Source: Trebouxia sp. TZW2008 (Eukaryota > Chlorophyta > Trebouxiophyceae > Trebouxiales > Trebouxiaceae). Taken from it: 64,000 bases of DNA. Positions 1 through 12,096 of this stretch are shown here, piece by piece (within the stretch, counting starts at the first letter, position 1; each line of letters starts with the position of its first letter). The position numbers and the translations under genes were made by a program. The DNA lies in the NCBI GenBank assembly GCA_002118135.1, contig BDIU01000416.1:1-64000 (forward strand). The letters run 5' to 3'. A model generated the notes under the pieces. It saw only the letters and a program-made list of their open reading frames with translations. It ran no database searches and was not told the origin of the DNA.

Positions 1-232
1 GTGGACCATGCAAAGCAATGCAGAGTTGTGACCAAGAGATGCACTGCAGCTCCTCAGTAGTCCCAGATGCAAATGCAGATGCAGACACAGTCTGGCAGGC
101 ACACTTTGCTTCCAGGCAAGCTGCATCNNNNGCATACTGTATGCTTTTGAAGTTTGAGCATGATCAGATACTGCTGCCCATGCACAGGTCCTTTCCCTGC
201 AATAACCCTCACTCACGTGCTGTTACTACCTA
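1..232. other. Left edge, no gene assigned
   Basis: A short open frame (18-233, +) ends in the N run at 128-131. It could be a 5' exon of the GIY-YIG gene, because the next coding block can be entered through an acceptor-like CGCAG at 236-240, but nothing recognisable is encoded. Confidence 0.3.
128..131. other. Ambiguous bases
   Basis: Four N. A second run of two N lies at 552-553, just after the conserved end of the GIY-YIG domain, and hides the reading frame there. Confidence 0.95.
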
Positions 233-552
233 ATGCGCAGGAGCAACAACGCTTCAGCAGCCAGCAGCACCTCAGACAAACTGTACATGGTATATTGCAT
301 CAAGAACGTAGTCAACAGCAAACGTTACATTGGCATCACCACAGACATGAGGAGGCGGCATCAGCAACACAGGCGCAACCCACCATCCATGATGAAAGCA
401 GACGCACAGCGCCATGCGCCATTTGACACGAGCTTCCAGATGTCACGCCTGGTAGAGACCAGCAGCAAGTATGAGGCTGAGGAGTGGGAACACCATTACA
501 TCAAGCACTATGATACACAAGGGACCAAGGGTTACAATATAGCTAAGGGGGN
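233..552 (+). CDS. GIY-YIG endonuclease-domain protein (partial model)
   Basis: The open frame encodes about 106 residues forming a compact GIY-YIG nuclease domain. Visible in order are the Y-x-V-Y strand (residues 18-21), the second motif RYIGIT (31-36), an Arg-rich helix DMRRRHQQH that should hold the catalytic Arg, and a helix EEWEHHYIKHYD with the candidate catalytic Glu. The domain closes with GYNIAKGG, a common ending in eukaryotic and viral stand-alone members. The family cuts one DNA strand with a metal ion; cellular members act in repair or processing and others are mobile-intron nucleases. The first ATG is at 233, but an acceptor-like site overlaps it, so this may be an internal exon. 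Two N at 552-553 prevent following the frame. The role here is unknown. Confidence 0.7.
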
Positions 553-844
553 NCTTGTTTTGTACAGACTTCCTGCTGAAACTCTCTACTGTTACCTATA
601 CATTACATTGTAAGCATTGGGCTGGCTGCTGACTCCTGCCTTCCTACGTATGCATTCATTTGCAATCTCATGCACCTCGCACTGCGTCGTCTGGTGAGTC
701 GTCTCATCCTAGTTCGGTTTCCCATTGGCGAAAGCCGCACGTGGACCATGTTCTGCGTCGGCCTCAGCAGCATCTACAATTGAGGCAGCAACGTTGCTTG
801 GGGCCTCTGGCAAAATGGCAACCCCAGCCTGCTGAATTACTATC

Positions 845-1003
845 GTGGGGTCTACTATCGTGAACGTGGAAGAAGATAAAGCGGCCTCTGAGGAGATGAG
901 CCGCCTGCCTGAAATAATTGCAGGTCACTGTCGTGAACGTGCAGCCCTGGCTCAGCAGATCCATGCAGCTTGCTGCGATTATTTGAACAGACTACTACCT
1001 TGA
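845..1003 (+). CDS. Possible 3' exon of the GIY-YIG gene
   Basis: An open stretch of about 52 codons ends in TGA at 1001. It reads as an acidic, helix-like segment (EEDKAASEEMSR, then HCRERAALAQQIH). The composition looks coding and it is in the right place to be the last exon of the upstream gene, but I could not fix a splice acceptor that keeps phase, partly because of the N bases. A second gene or chance are alternatives. Confidence 0.25.
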   Translation: MGSTIVNVEEDKAASEEMSRLPEIIAGHCRERAALAQQIHAACCDYLNRLLP

Positions 1004-1019
1004 TGCATTCAGACTGGCA

Positions 1020-1620
1020 ATCATGAATGTTGCAGAATCTGATATCAAGTTAAACGGAAAGTGTCGAATTTTTGTATACAAATAAATGCAGCAGAGTGGG
1101 GCGGTGATAATGGCGGGGTGGTCATGTCATTTTGCTAAAGGTGATGCACAGGGCATTGGGCTCACAGGCAATGTGCTAGCTTAATTTTGGCAGCTCCAAA
1201 GCAAAAGCATCAAATGCTGAGGGACTCTGTCACTGAATTGGCAACAAAGCAGACAATCAAGGCACAAATAGCTTCCAAATTATGAGGACGCTGCGGCAAC
1301 TGCATCACTTACCCAGCCAACACAGAAAACCGTACTTTATGTACGAAGCATGCAGCGACGCGAAAAAGGATGCCAGAGGAGGACATCAACCAATTGTTGT
1401 GTAGGCACTGCTGGAGTCCTGTGTTGTAGCAAAGAAACACACGTTATGAATAAAAGTCAATCATAAGGCAACCCTCAACTTCGATTCTGATATTGGGACA
1501 GGGTGCAACCTTTTGAAGCAGTCAAAATCCACTTATGTTCTGAAACGCATTCCGGAGCGGCTGCAAACAGGTCTTATTTCCATGGCAGACCTTGCTCTTC
1601 TGCGATGTGATTGACTAGAT
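1020..1620. repeat. Decayed copy of the bZIP 3' end block
   Basis: This stretch matches 11,640-12,310 in the same orientation with many indels. Shared landmarks are GGCAATGTGCTAGC, CCCAGCCAACAC and, at 1,490-1,620, a shortened version of the bZIP terminal exon with broken frame. It shows no gene of its own and lies just beyond the stop of the coiled-coil gene. Confidence 0.7.
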
Positions 1621-1694
1621 GGAACATTCTGCAGTGCGATATTGCTTACTCTGCACCGAACAGGCTGTGCAAATTCCATACTGAGCAGCAGCTA

Positions 1695-4600
1695 TCACAT
1701 TTTGCTCCCAACTCTGGTGTTAGCATCAATATCCATAAAGTCACCCACCACAGATTGGAAGATAGTGTTCACAGCAACAGGGGTGGCAGGCTGTGGCCTC
1801 GCTAGCAAGCTTTGCTGCTGAGGCTGCTGCCCCATGGCTTGTCCTGCATCCGCCACTGCAATAATCAAGAAGTGCAGAAGTTCAAAAATTAGGACAGCCA
1901 TACAGACTTGTGCTGGTGTTGTTTTTAGCTGCGTTCACCAGATGCTGCCATGCACCTTGACAGTAAGTACTGAAAGATGAATGGCACTACTTGAGACGCT
2001 GCATGGAAGCATTATTGAGCTTTGTTGGCATGCACTAGCCATTCAGCATGCAAGGACGCCAACATAGTCAACAGTGTGTATGGTGAATATGGAATAGAGC
2101 AGTGGTCTGTTGATGGTGGACCGCAGCAGCACATGGGCATGACTCATGCCAAATACATATAGCACTGTGACAGCCACTCGATAATGCTCTTCAGCCATAC
2201 AGCACATTGTTCTGCTTGAGCCTCAAGCATGCTACGCAAGATGAATTCTGATCGCCCTGAAATGTATGCATGTCATATTGTTTACTGATGACACGCCAAC
2301 ATCCATGATAATGCAAAGCTTGTCTTGCCACAGCTGGACGAGACCAATGCAGAACGATTTGGCCCAGGTCATGATAGCAATGAGTGCCACACTAAAATGG
2401 CCTGTCACAAAGCACTGAACACAGGTGACAAACAGTACAGCAGTGTATGTCCTGCAGGTTAGGCAATTCTAGTTGCAGTGGTGGCACTCATGGCATTCTC
2501 ATGTATGGCTGTACCTGAAGAGCTCACGAGCTGTCTCTTGACCACAGTGTGAGGTGTGCCCGCGTTCTGGTGAGGAGCTGTCACATTGGGGTGGACATTC
2601 TCACAACCTTGCACAGCCTGCAGACCAAAGAAACAGTCATCAGGGAAATTCAGCAGGATAGTCACACAAGGTTGGCTACAGTGTGATGTTTGGCTTTGAA
2701 TGCCTTGTATGCAGTGCAAGGCTGCTTGCATGAGCCAACACTCAGGCCCTTTGCCCAAATCAGCCCTGATGCAGGGCTGCATGAATCAGCCCGTGCATAG
2801 GGCTGCTTGCCTTGGTAATTGCTCAGAAGAGTCTAAGCAGACACACGGATGTTTTGCTCAAAAGGTTTGCCAGCACACCTGAGCAGTGAATAAGCCACAG
2901 CAAATGCAGATAGTGCTGTGCATTTGTTGTTTAGGAAGGCAATGAGGACCATGTAATTACCTGCACAGCGCCACCAGCGTTTCTGACTGATGGCAAGGAT
3001 GTGCTGCTGGCTCCTGCTTGCTTACGCCTGTGGGTCTTGGGTTGCCTGGGGCGGGTGGGCACCCCCATGGTGAAAGGCAGACCCCCTCCTTCTCCCCCTG
3101 CACATGCACTTCATGCTGTCACAAGCAAAACAAGCAATGCCTGTTTGGTGATGCATGTGGCGTCAGCGTATCAGGAAAGGCAGGCAGCAGTGTAGTCGCT
3201 CTGTGTGGCAGAAACACAAATGCGTGGCTTGATAGAGCAAAGTGCACTTCCTCATTGCCATCTCATTGTCAATCAGCAGTGCAGCGCAGAACTGCAGGCA
3301 CTCCCAGCAGCTGGGCAGAGGCAGGCAACAGCAAAACAGCTACTTGTTGCAGAAGAGCCCATGCATGGCTGCTTTATAGATCATGCTGCATTTGACATTG
3401 TCAATCACGAGTGCAGCACTGACCTTCAGGCAGTCCCAGCATCTGAGGGAAGGAGGGCTGAGCTTTTGCAGTGCCTGCTGTGCTTGCAGTGCCTGCTGCG
3501 CTTGCGTGGTCCGCAGTCCTGTACCTCTTCTGCGGCCTTACTTCACATGGGCTCAGCTTCTCTTGAGCCTGCAAGCATTGACTTGTGATGTTGAGAGTGC
3601 ACAAGAAGGCCTGTGTTGCAGCTGTTGTGGCCATTGACTGCTTTGCAAAACAGGTCAAAGATGCCTCTGAAAAGGTCTGGTCATTCAGGAAGTCAATTTG
3701 ATGAAGACAAGTGGATTTTGAATCTGTATGCTCTGAGTGTATTGTGGATCTGAAGCGGGCTTGAGCAAATGCATATCTGGTAACATGTAGCAATATACAC
3801 AGTTCAGAGGGGGAATAAGCCAGTCGCCGTCAGTTCAAAGATGTGAAGCGGGACGGACAGATGCTGCAGGTGATAGGCTGCAGCTTCTAATGCACCACCA
3901 GCACCCTGCAGTTGATTCTAAGTTGCTGCATTGGCACAGCTCAACGTAATGTGGGATTGTGCTGAGAATGATGAGAGTGTCACGCCAAGCAAAGGGTCAG
4001 AAATGAAAAGTTGTACCAGAACAGAGTGCTTTCATACCTGCAGGTCGGCATCTGTTGCTGATCTCTTACCCAGGTGTGGAAGGGCCTCCGCTTGCTGTGC
4101 AGTCTGCCCAACCCCTTGACCTGTCACACTCGCTGCTCCTTGCTTGGTCAAGAGAGCACCTGCTGCAGTCGTGACTGTTGGCAGGGCGGGCTGTGTCTGT
4201 GCAGTCTGCTTTGTCACACCCGCTGCTGCTTGCCTGCCTGTTGCAATGGTGACTGTTGACAGGGCGGGCTGTGGCTTTACAGTCTGCCTTGCCTGCTGCC
4301 CTATCGCACCCATTGCTGCTTGCCTGCCTGTTGCAGCGGCGACTGTTGACAGGGCGGGCTGTGGCTGTGCAGTTTGCCTTGCCTGCTGCGCTGCTACATC
4401 TGCAGCTGCTTGCCTGCCTGTTGCATTGGTGACTATTGGCAGGGCGGAATGGGGGTGTGCAGGCCTAGGGCTGGGCAGCACTGCATCTTCAATGTCCATT
4501 GCGACTGGCTGCACAACCTGTATGAAATACACACTATATGAGTGGAAGCGTCAGCATGCAAGCACAGGTAGGTGCCTTTGGTCACGCGCTGCACAAGGCA

Positions 4601-7600
4601 GCTGTGCTTTGTCACAGCAGCTTTTGGCAACCTGTTGCTTGTGACAGCTATGCATCTAGGCACAGAACAGGGCCTGCAGACTGTGCTGAACCTGTTCAAA
4701 ACATGCAAACGCAAATGCATATGATAGGCCAAGCTGCATTTGTACACACCTTGAAAGCAACAAGACATGGGTTTCCATGCCAGGCTCTCACTCTCAGCTG
4801 GCTGGGTTGCAACAGCAAGTTTGCACTCAAATCATACAATCATGCAGCAAACAAATCTGTGAGTTTGAAGAGCTCTCAACGCTTTTTGCATGAACCCACC
4901 CATTGCATTGAGTCAACATGTCAAGTGCCATGAACGTGGCCATCACAGTCATTTATTAGCTTATCAGGACAAACTAAAATGTAGTCAGGCATGACCTGAG
5001 TACTGATGGCAGCGCCATTTCCTGCCTGCTTGTTTGCTGATGGAATTGCAGCACTCACGTGTGAGACAGCACCACTGGCGCCCCTCTTCGCTGTGGTTCT
5101 GTTGATCCCCATGGTAAAGGACAGCCCACCTGTCATGTCACACAACACCTACTGTCAGTATTTACTTCTTTAGTGAATACAATATTTCCTGAGGTCTCCA
5201 ATTTTTACATTCTCAGGCTTTACCGGGCACTGGCGCCCCTCCTGACTGGGATTGTGACTCCCGTAGTGGAGCACAGCCCACCCGCCATCGTAGACCAAGA
5301 CTACCATCAGCAATTCCTTCTGTCAAATCAGGAAGTGTATCACCATCTCCATGCAGATGATAGCAGATTGTGTGTCAACGCAGCATTGTGCAGGACTGCT
5401 ACTACACATGAACAGAAGAAAGGAATCGCAGCATGATCAGCACTGAGACACCAGCAGAAACATTTTTCCAAAATGAAAAGCAGCAAATTGAGCCGGGTGT
5501 AAGCTTGTCTGATGCTGTGAATGCTTTGTCAGCTACATTTTTTTTGTTGATGTCAATATTGCACGGCTATGTTTGCATTGCAATGTATGTCATGCAACTT
5601 TGTCAGCATCTCACAATTGTGATGCAGCTCAACAGACAAGCTAGAGGCCACAAATGGTGTAACACACAAAGCAGAATATTCAAACTATGAAAGACTGACC
5701 TGCTGGTGCTGCCAAGGCCTGAGAGAAAGCTTCCTGAGACTCTGTCATCTGCTGCTGAGCCGTGCCGACATCACCAGTGCGCCTTTTGTGCGACGCGCTC
5801 TCTTTGCCCTGCAAACATGTATGGCGCGCAGACTCAACAATACTTGCAGTGAGGATGAAGTGCACATTTGATTGAGCCACAGAGTGTGGGTGACTCTGGG
5901 GGACAACAAGAGTGAGGCCAAGTATTGGCTTGTTGATAAGTTTTGCATGTGTCCCAAATCTTCAGGTTGGATAGTTTTGATCAGACGTGAGCGTACCAAT
6001 GCTACAGCCAGCCAGTCACATCCTGCCATACTTGACACAAGATGGCAGGTGCCCACAAAGCATGCAATATCAATCTGCACCTGTCAAGGGGATGATACCA
6101 AAGTGTGATGAAAAGGCAAAGTACAATATATATGCCAATCACACACCTGCAACTCAGCATCTGCAGCCCCTCTCTTGCCGAGGCGTGATGGCACTGCCAC
6201 ACGCTCTTGTCTGCTGCTGCCTGACTGCCTGGGACTGGCAGACCAGTGATGGTGATCTGCTGCGCAAGTTGCCCTGGTCTGATGAGACCTCTGATGATGG
6301 TGTGAGAAGTCTAATGCCACTTGATGCAGGGGTCAGAGGTGGTAGACTAGCAAGCAATGCACTCAGCTGGGGGCTGTTGAAAGGGGACACCACAACGCCG
6401 TCTATGGTGGACCACACAGTTGCAGCTGCGGCAGTCTGCTGGCCTGCAGCTGTGCCTTGACCTCCAGCAGTGCTATGCACAGAAACTGCAGGGGAAGCTG
6501 CAGGAGAAGCTGCTGGCGAAGCTGTAGGGGTCAAAGGGGTTAGCATTGCAAGCAGCGCACTCATCTGTGGGCTGTTGAACTTGTCGACAAGAATTCCATC
6601 TGAGGTTGACCACACAGCATCAGCTGCAGGAGAAGCTGCTAAAGAAGCTACAGGGGAACCTGATGCAGAAGCTGCAGAGGAAGCTGCATCAGCAGCTGCA
6701 GCACCACGTGCAAGGCCACAACAGGGCTGAGTGACCCCAAGCAAGCCCCTGTGCTGATGTGAACCCCAGGGGTCAGGGAGGGCAAGCCAAGGGGGGTGCC
6801 CATCAAAGATGTGGGGGGCATAGTGGTGCTGTCTGGCGGCACCGCTGTGGTGCTAGGACTAGGGAGGGTGTGGCTGGGCGGCCCTTGCACACTGCTTGTC
6901 TGTCTGGCAGCTGTGAGAGAGACTGCTACCCCTGTCATGCTTGAGGACCCTGCACCACATTGACAAATGGTCATTTTAAAGCCAAATTCAAAGTGTTGCA
7001 TAAATTAGCAACTACACAACTCTTTCGTCCTGGAGAATTTGGCCCAGTGAACCATTTGTAGCGCTCAATGCACAACACTTGACATGCAATGCCTGGTCAT
7101 GTGAGAATGTGAATCACTGAAATGCAGTGCAACTTGTGTTGCTGGCACATTGTGTTTCACACCTCTCCGGCTTGACCACTTGAACAGATTGCACTCATAT
7201 GCAGCAAAGACCATGAATGCGCTGCTCTCACCTAGTCTATCCTAGCATTTCAGTTTCTTCTTCACTTCATTGCCTGATTGTGCTTGCTTCCAAGGGCTTT
7301 GATGGCAGAATACTGATAAGATCAAGTCTTATGCTTGCAACAAACACTGGCACTGGTAAGTGAAAATGTTGGGTACATTGCTGCACCACGACCAGATGTT
7401 TAATTGAATACGCCATGGTGCTGACCAATCACGTGTCATTGCCTTGGATTGTGAACCCAGCAGCAATCACAAGACAGCAAAATAACCTCACTCAAATGCC
7501 AGTGTTCCTGTTCTCCAGAATTTTGTCTAACAGACCTGACATGCACATGTGTAGGCAGACAAGAGCAATGTGTGTGAGTCTTTGCTGCTCAATCTGATGA

Positions 7601-10600
7601 CCTAGAGGAGCCTGACCTGTTGATACAGCCACTGCATTGGCAGCGTCCTTGGATGCAGGCGGCTGATGCGTCCTGGGGTGGGGCGTCTTGAGTGTGCCTG
7701 CCCCAGAGCTGGCGAGTCCACCTGTGCCTGCCCTGGGGCTGAGGGCTGCACCTGTGCGTGTCCTGCTGCCACATAGTCTAGCTGGTGCTTCTTTCTGCTC
7801 AAGGACTTCCTCCACCACACAGGAAGGCCTGTCAGATCGTGCCACCTGAATGGCAACATGCAATGTTGAAGCATAACCCACCAAAAAAATTTGCCAGGGT
7901 TTCCTACCCGAAGCAATACGTGTACCATTGAAAATTGACCTTGAGCACAGGAAAGCGCTGCAATACCACGTGGAGCAAATACATGCCGCTAGTGCTGCAT
8001 GTCAGCGCTTGGGCTGTGAATGAGCGTGATCACAAAGGTCTGCCACATAAGTCTGCTAGTCACGCAACACGCAGTGCTGTTGAGGATGCTCAGGCAGTGC
8101 GCGAAATGCAAGTGGCAGGCTGAGACAGTGCGTGTAAGCAAGCACGATATCCATCACACGCTTAATTGCTAGTGAAACTCTGAACCTACTATGTGCATAT
8201 AGCCGCATTGGCATAGGCAGAAGCATTGCAAGCTGTTGATGACTGTCATTGCACATTTGTGAACATCAATCCATACCTCATTGCCTGTGGCTGGTGTGTC
8301 ATGCAGGCCAGGAGTCAACAAGAAGCTGAGGCTGCGTCCAGCGCTGTTGCTCAGTGGTGTGATGCCAAACATGCCCAGCAAGCCTGCTGCATCTATTTCA
8401 TCACTTGCTGCAGTGCCATCAACCTCTGGTGGGTCCTCGTACAGGGGATTGGAGGACATAGGGGTCCCTGGGGTGTCCAGGGTAGGAAAGGGGCTGTCCA
8501 GCAGCCCCTTGCTGCCACTCCATATAGGGCTGCAAGCTGGTGAAGAAGCTGGAGCTGCAGACATCAAAGCTTGTCAGCAAAGCAATGGCATGAAGGGGGC
8601 AGGGGGGGCAAAACAGGACAGACATAGGCAGTAGAGACTGTTCAGCAAAATATGTGTCTTGAGTTGAGGTAATTGCACCCAGAAGAAGAGGAAGGAGGCA
8701 AGCAAGCTGCAGAAGGAGCTGCATACACCAAAGACGGTCAATTTGGGTTGTGAGACTGGTAAATAAGAAAGGTATATTTTGTGGACTATGTAAGCCTGCA
8801 TCAGCTATTTTTAAAAGCAATTCTTGCGGTCTGCTGGGCACCTAAGCAAAAAAAAGATTGAATTCAACACTATTATGTCTTCTGCATTCCAACAAAAATG
8901 CTCAGATACAGCAGCATGCATGACGTCAGAACCAAATGCCAATGCTTGTTTGTTGCTGTTGTGACTGATGAATTGGCCATGCAAGCACCCAGTGTAAATT
9001 CTAAATTCATGCCAGCTGCAGCATGCAGGGACATTGATGCTGCATGGTCAAATAGGCACCTGGGGGTGTGAGCTGGGCTGCAGAAGGGGTGTCCTGCCTG
9101 CCCTGCTTGCTGGCTGTACCACTGCTAATAGCAGCCCCTCCATTGCCACTGGCAGCCTCTTCACTATCATTGCTGGTTTCCTTGACTAGAGCCTGCATCA
9201 TCATTGCACAGTTGTCAGCCAACTTTCAGGCCCCAAGAATTGCTTGTGAAGTTATTGCAAAAATCTGGTTCCTGAAGCGTTCAAGAATAGGTGGTAACAT
9301 ATTTTGTGTGCAGCCACACAAAGCAGTGCTTGTGAACACATGGCAAACTGTTTGATAGGCACACCTGAATGGCTTGCACAGCCTTGGCTTGCTGCAGCTC
9401 CACCTCTAGCGCTCTTGCCCTCTTCTCCCATACATCACCTGCACACCCAACACCATGTTCAACAGCCTTTCAAGCTACAAATACAGTGGAAACACACATT
9501 GCTGTGAACGCCAAGACACCACAGGACCGCACATGTTTTGAAGCCAAACTTGACATGCATGCAGTTTTTAGCAGTTGATGAAGCTTCACTGAAGTTTTAG
9601 TGATGTCTATCAATGGCACATGCAGATGTTTCATGCATTGACACACCAATGCTGGTTCATGTGTGCCAATTGTCAACAGGGCTGTGCTACTTACAAAGAT
9701 TTGCAGCCTGTTCTTGTGCCGCTTCAGCAGTGTGCTGCGCCTGCTGAGCAGATTGCAGCTCCCTTTTGTGGGCTTTGCAGATCTGTCTTGAAGCCTGCAG
9801 TGCGCTCTGCATCTGCTTGGCCATGACCAGAGGCAATACACATGCCTGCTGTGCTTGCTGGCTGGCTTCCAGTGCCTGCTGAGCCTGCTCATGCTCGTTG
9901 CAACTAGCCTGCTTCGCTTGCTGTTCTGCATGCAGTGCATGCTGCAATTGCTGGACCTGTGACTGAACAATGCCGTTGGCATGCTGAGCCCTATGCAGCT
10001 CCTGCTGAGCCTTCTGAGCATCTGTCTCAGCAGCTTGCTTGTGTTGCTCAGCTGCATGCAAGGCATCCTGCTGTTGAGCCAGCTGTGCTTGAGTAGCCTG
10101 CTGTGCATGCTGGGCTTCTGACTGAGCAGCTTTGTTGGCTTGCTGAGCTGCCTGTAGCAATTGGCGAGCTTCGGAAGCATCTAGCTGGGCCTGCTGCCGT
10201 TCTAGCTGAGCTTCATCCAGAGCTTTCTGTGCCTTACTGAGCTCTGCCTGACTAGCCTGCTTAGCCTGTTCAGCTGTGTGCTGCGCCTGCAGGATAGCTG
10301 ATGCAGCCTCTTTGCTTCTTTTGGTAGAATCTTCCTGCTGCTTGGCAAGTTGTCTCCGCTTCTGATCCAAGTTTGCTTCTGCAAGCTCAGCCTTTGTACG
10401 CTCTTGCCTCAACTTGTCTGACATCTCCTGCAAGTCCTGAGTCAAAGCTTTCACCATCTTATCGCCTGCAACAACGTTCAGTGATTTTCAGCAACACATG
10501 CTTGATCTGACGAAGTGCCGGTAAAGTGTCACCATGTTGAGCAGGGCTGAAGCAAGCAGGCAATGCTGTGTGACATTCAAGAGTCTCTCACCTCTGTCTA

Positions 10601-11228
10601 GCTCAGCTTCGTAGTGCTGCTGCTGCTTTCGATGGGTTGTTTCTGCATGCACGCATGCAGCTTCTGCTTCTTGAAACTGCTTTTGTCTATTGGCAGTCTC
10701 CTCTTTCTGAGCCTCGAGTCTAAGCAACAGCTGTGCTATGATTGTTTGCTGCTGCGCATGGGTCTGGCTGGATGGCTGTCTCCTCGTCGAAGCGGCTTTG
10801 GCCCTCCCAGCCGTAGACGTCGCAGGGGCTGCATGACAGATAGCGCAGTGTAAATTGTCAACGCAAAAGGCATGAACAAGGCATGTTTGGTCACAACGAA
10901 GCTGAGCCTTGTCACGTAATGCTGCTAGTAAGCTCATCGTCTGCCTTTCGACTGTGTCGTACCTATGTCAGCTTTGCTCGCCGCGGCATCGCGTTCTTTC
11001 TGAGAGCGCAGCTGTCGCAGTCCATAGCTTGATCCTGTAGACACGTGCAGACTCAAGCCAAAGTCAAGTATAGTTGTGTCTTTGCAGTGCAAAACCCCAG
11101 GAAAAGGTCCTAGACGTTTATGCAAGCGAGGACCCAATGCGGAAGACAACCTCCGAGCTCCTACCTGCGCCTCTTCTTGAGGTAGGCTCTGCCTGCTCTG
11201 CTTCAAGCTTAAGCTTGCTGCCTGGCAT
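1695..11228 (-). CDS. Large coiled-coil protein with SP/TP-rich low-complexity tail
   Basis: Exons run right to left. The first five join in phase: 11228-11165 (ATG at 11228, first residues MPGSKLKLEAEQ), about 11039-10968, about 10835-10591, 10466-9703 and about 9439-9366. Exon 4 is ~250 residues of uninterrupted Gln/Ala/Glu-rich coiled coil, and exons 3 and 5 extend it. Then come 9223-9062, 8554-8277 and 7845-7602, rich in SP/TP pairs (DSPFPTLDTPGTP, FLLTPGLHDTP), a Pro/Thr/Ser block around 6950-6750, and an exon about 6700-6150 with an internal duplication of a VWSTxDG...FNSPQxSALLA unit. Further small exons include about 5811-5698, 5131-5056 and 4518-4043; the last is 1855-1695. The joint near 6740 is unresolved. 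I do not recognise the family. A long coiled coil followed by proline-directed kinase sites would suit a cytoskeletal or centrosomal scaffold, which is inference only. Confidence 0.6.
3265..3335 (-). repeat. 3'-half copy of a coiled-coil-gene exon
   Basis: The end of the exon at about 3541-3430 (reading FPQMLGLPE before a GTCAGT donor) and the first ~40 bp of its intron reappear here in altered form (QLLGVPA). The copy lies downstream in transcript direction. The shared intron stretch includes GATTGACAATG. Confidence 0.5.
4043..4518 (-). repeat. In-frame tandem repeat in coiled-coil-gene exon
   Basis: This exon carries about four to five copies of a ~33-residue unit built around ATGRQAA...QTAQPQPALSTV. 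The repeats stay in frame, so length variation would be tolerated. The exon end (LGKR-A-DA-LQ before a GT donor) is also present in altered form at the end of the exon near 6150. Confidence 0.7.
9703..10466 (-). other. Coiled-coil exon
   Basis: A single ~255-residue exon of the gene at 1695-11228, almost free of Pro and Gly and dominated by AQQA, EAQ and KAQ runs with heptad spacing of Ala and Leu. It is bounded by a TGCAG acceptor and a GTAAGT donor. Confidence 0.8.
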
Positions 11229-12096
11229 GCTCCAGCAGGCAAACTAGGGTGATCGTGAAAGGCAAGGTCTGCGTCGATCAGACGTGAACACCGGTCAATT
11301 GTCTAGCGCGTGAATGCCGAGTGTATCCGCAAGCGTTCACAAGCGTTTGCACAAGCTTTGCTTGTTCACGCGGACTGAGCTTCGCCCACTCTCAGTCTCT
11401 CACCCTGAAAGGTTCACTCAAATTTGCGCGGGAAAGGCATGAACCTCACGTGGCAGTCGCTGTGCGAAGAAGTGCAGAGAAGACGAAGCGGTTTCTGAGG
11501 AACAGACGAGGGGTGGGCTGCTTGGCTAAAAACTGTGTAGGTCTCCTTCGTGGACGTGCTTGCGGAAAAACGCTTTGTCGCTTGCACTGTGGTCCTGAGC
11601 CAACAGTACAGACCTATGCAGCTTGCTGCCATCATTCGAAGAGACATGCATGATCCCTTGCTGCATCAAACTTGAATTAAGTTGGATTGAAAAATCACAT
11701 AGTCACAAATGTTGCAAAATGCAAGTCCAATTGGGCCAAAGGGCAAACGGGCAATGTGCTAGCATTGTTTTGGTAGCGACAAAGCAACAGCAGCAAAGGC
11801 TCAACAAAATCGGCTTGGCGTTCAAGCAGGCACTCGAGGCATGAATATATGGTAGCTTCAAATTTAGTTCAGTTTAAGCAAAAGCGGTGCTCAATTGTAA
11901 AGAATCATGTACCCAGCCAACACGGAAATGTGCACCTGATGTACAACAGTAAGTACAGTACGCAGTGTCATGCTGACAGATAAGTAATCTCCTCAACAGG
12001 ACAGCGACGAGCTGAGTTGCAAGGCCCCCTCTAGTTGCTGCACTTGTGTTTGTGACAGCTGTTGTGATAGTTGTTGCAGCAAATAAATATGTACAA
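11229..12096. promoter_or_regulatory. CpG-rich upstream region of coiled-coil gene; bZIP 3' flank
   Basis: From 11229 to about 11560 the DNA is dense in CpG, unlike the gene body, as at other gene starts in this window, and it lies directly upstream of the coiled-coil ATG. From about 11640 it turns AT-richer and forms the downstream flank of the bZIP gene; that half is the partner of the copy at 1020-1620. No coding exon is supported. Confidence 0.5.
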
